Positions 63,039-64,000 of a stretch of 64,000 nt of DNA are shown one piece after another. This stretch comes from Diphasiastrum complanatum (Eukaryota; Streptophyta; Lycopodiopsida; Lycopodiales; Lycopodiaceae): contig CM055103.1 of the NCBI GenBank assembly GCA_029204225.1, positions 24,874,656 to 24,938,655 on the forward strand, read 5' to 3'. The notes beneath the pieces are model-generated. The model did not search any database, was not told where the DNA came from, and saw only the letters and a list, made by a program, of their open reading frames with translations. Both the position numbers and the translations under genes were made by a program. The first letter of the stretch is position 1. Each line of letters opens with the position of its first letter.

Positions 63039-64000
63039 ACTAATGTGTATCTTAGCACAAACAACGGGTTTACTATACTCGGATAGAATTCGATTCTGAC
63101 TGGAGGCTACTGCTACTAGATCAGATCTACAATCTTCCAAAGTGTAGACAGACACTGTTGACCTACATTTTTAATTTGTTTAAGCATTCAACAAGAATGT
63201 GCCAGTGTGCAGAATAAGAATAAATAGCTGAACATGTACTGACAATGATCAGAAATCTAAACATTCGATATCATTCAAGATAAAAAAAAGGAAACATGTG
63301 CATTACAGCTGCTGTATTATCAATGATCTTTTCTTGAATGATGTGTGGCAAACCCACCCACCAGTGCATCGATGCAAGAGATACTATGTCTCTCACGAAT
63401 TATATCAGACAGTCTCACTTACTAGCGGACCCTTGGACATCGTCTAGCAGTTCTATGCCTAGCTCACATTGATGGTCAACCGATTCTCTTGTGTTCATCC
63501 TGTTTATATATGGATTGAGAGAAATGGTCTAGTCTAATCACTAAGTACAAGAACGGCTGGTTAAGCACGTTCTAACGGCACTCAGTTTGTCGTTGGCATT
63601 GTCCGTGGAGGTGGTTCTCCTCCTGGTACTTTGCTTGATCTCCTTTGTACTTGGAGCATGAAGATCCGTCGTTTTTCGGTTGGCTTGCCTTTGCTCTTAC
63701 ATGTTGAAAATTGTCACTTCTCACTTGACATTGGTTCATGTAAATATTGATCAAACATTAGAATATGTTGATGATATGATTTCACACGTGTGGAGCATGT
63801 TCCCATGTGTGAAAGGATGTACTTTTCATGTTTGTATATATCCAAATTGATTTTGTATCATTCTAGTTAGTGTGAACATGAAATGACTAGTTTTTAGTCA
63901 AGTTGACTAGTCACCTACAAATTAGCTTTTCCTTGCATGTGCATGAGTAAATGCTCCCACATGGCAAGTGGATGTTCACATGTGTGTATAGAGTACTAGA
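63039..64000 (-). repeat. LTR-like sequence running to the window end
   Basis: 63180-63420 shares words with the Copia-2 LTR region (GCATTACA, TTATCA, GCAAGAGA..TCTCTCACGAATTATAT). 63783-63811 has the paired CACACGTGTG/CACACATGGG seen in Copia-3-type LTRs. Boundaries not found; may be more than one insertion. Confidence 0.4.

Overview
This window is repeat-dominated nuclear DNA of a land plant with a large genome. The evidence is spliceosomal exons with GT/AG borders and matching phases, Ty1/copia elements primed by initiator-Met tRNA (TGGTATCAGAGC), a Ty3 chromovirus with a C-terminal chromodomain, and many long microsatellites. There are no operons, bacterial-style genes or CRISPR arrays. 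A fern or other slowly purged genome would fit, but the lineage cannot be fixed from sequence alone.

Layout. 1-2038: nothing recognised. 2039-8960: two LINEs in tandem on the minus strand, each ending in a (TC)n tail instead of poly(A). LINE-A is internally deleted. LINE-B keeps ORF1, endonuclease and reverse transcriptase but is frameshifted. 8972-13100: Copia-1 (minus), truncated at its 5' side against an older LINE relic. 14540-18122: five plus-strand exons encoding the C-terminal part of a host protein resembling plant TRAPPII-associated TRIPP (tentative). 21131-21800: 3' end of a class V PLP-dependent aminotransferase (cysteine desulfurase-like), carrying a nonsense codon. 22860-30850: Copia-2 and Copia-3 (minus, both decayed). 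30850-39800: mostly unrecognised sequence with two Ty3 relics and a hAT-like element.

40059-58114 is the most interesting part. It holds a split minus-strand gene for a single-domain rhodanese (sulfurtransferase of the plant STR16/18 type). Exons B, C, D and E lie at 41386-40059, while the only exon with an ATG start lies at 58114-58038. The 16.65 kb between them contains a chimeric 84-nt exon, a decayed second exon B, two foldback/TIR elements, and a nest of LTR elements. The nest comprises a miniature element W (43395), a coding-poor LTR element X (44343-56040) inserted in W, a near-complete chromovirus Z (45625-52285, TSD TATAT) inserted in X, and a truncated Ty3 element Y in X's far LTR. 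All splice phases across the gap are compatible, so the locus may be one gene built from a tandem duplication and opened up by transposons.

59140-64000: a TRIM-like direct repeat with a strong hairpin, then a Copia chimera (60154-62652) whose 3' half is Copia-1 family and whose gag is Copia-3 family.

How it works together: only the rhodanese, TRIPP-like and aminotransferase exons are host-type sequence, and the rest is transposable-element stratigraphy. In-frame stops in Z are almost all TAG at expected CAG or TGG codons, and the aminotransferase stop is also TAG for CAG. This pattern points to cytosine-methylation decay. All assignments come from reading the sequence; no database search was run.
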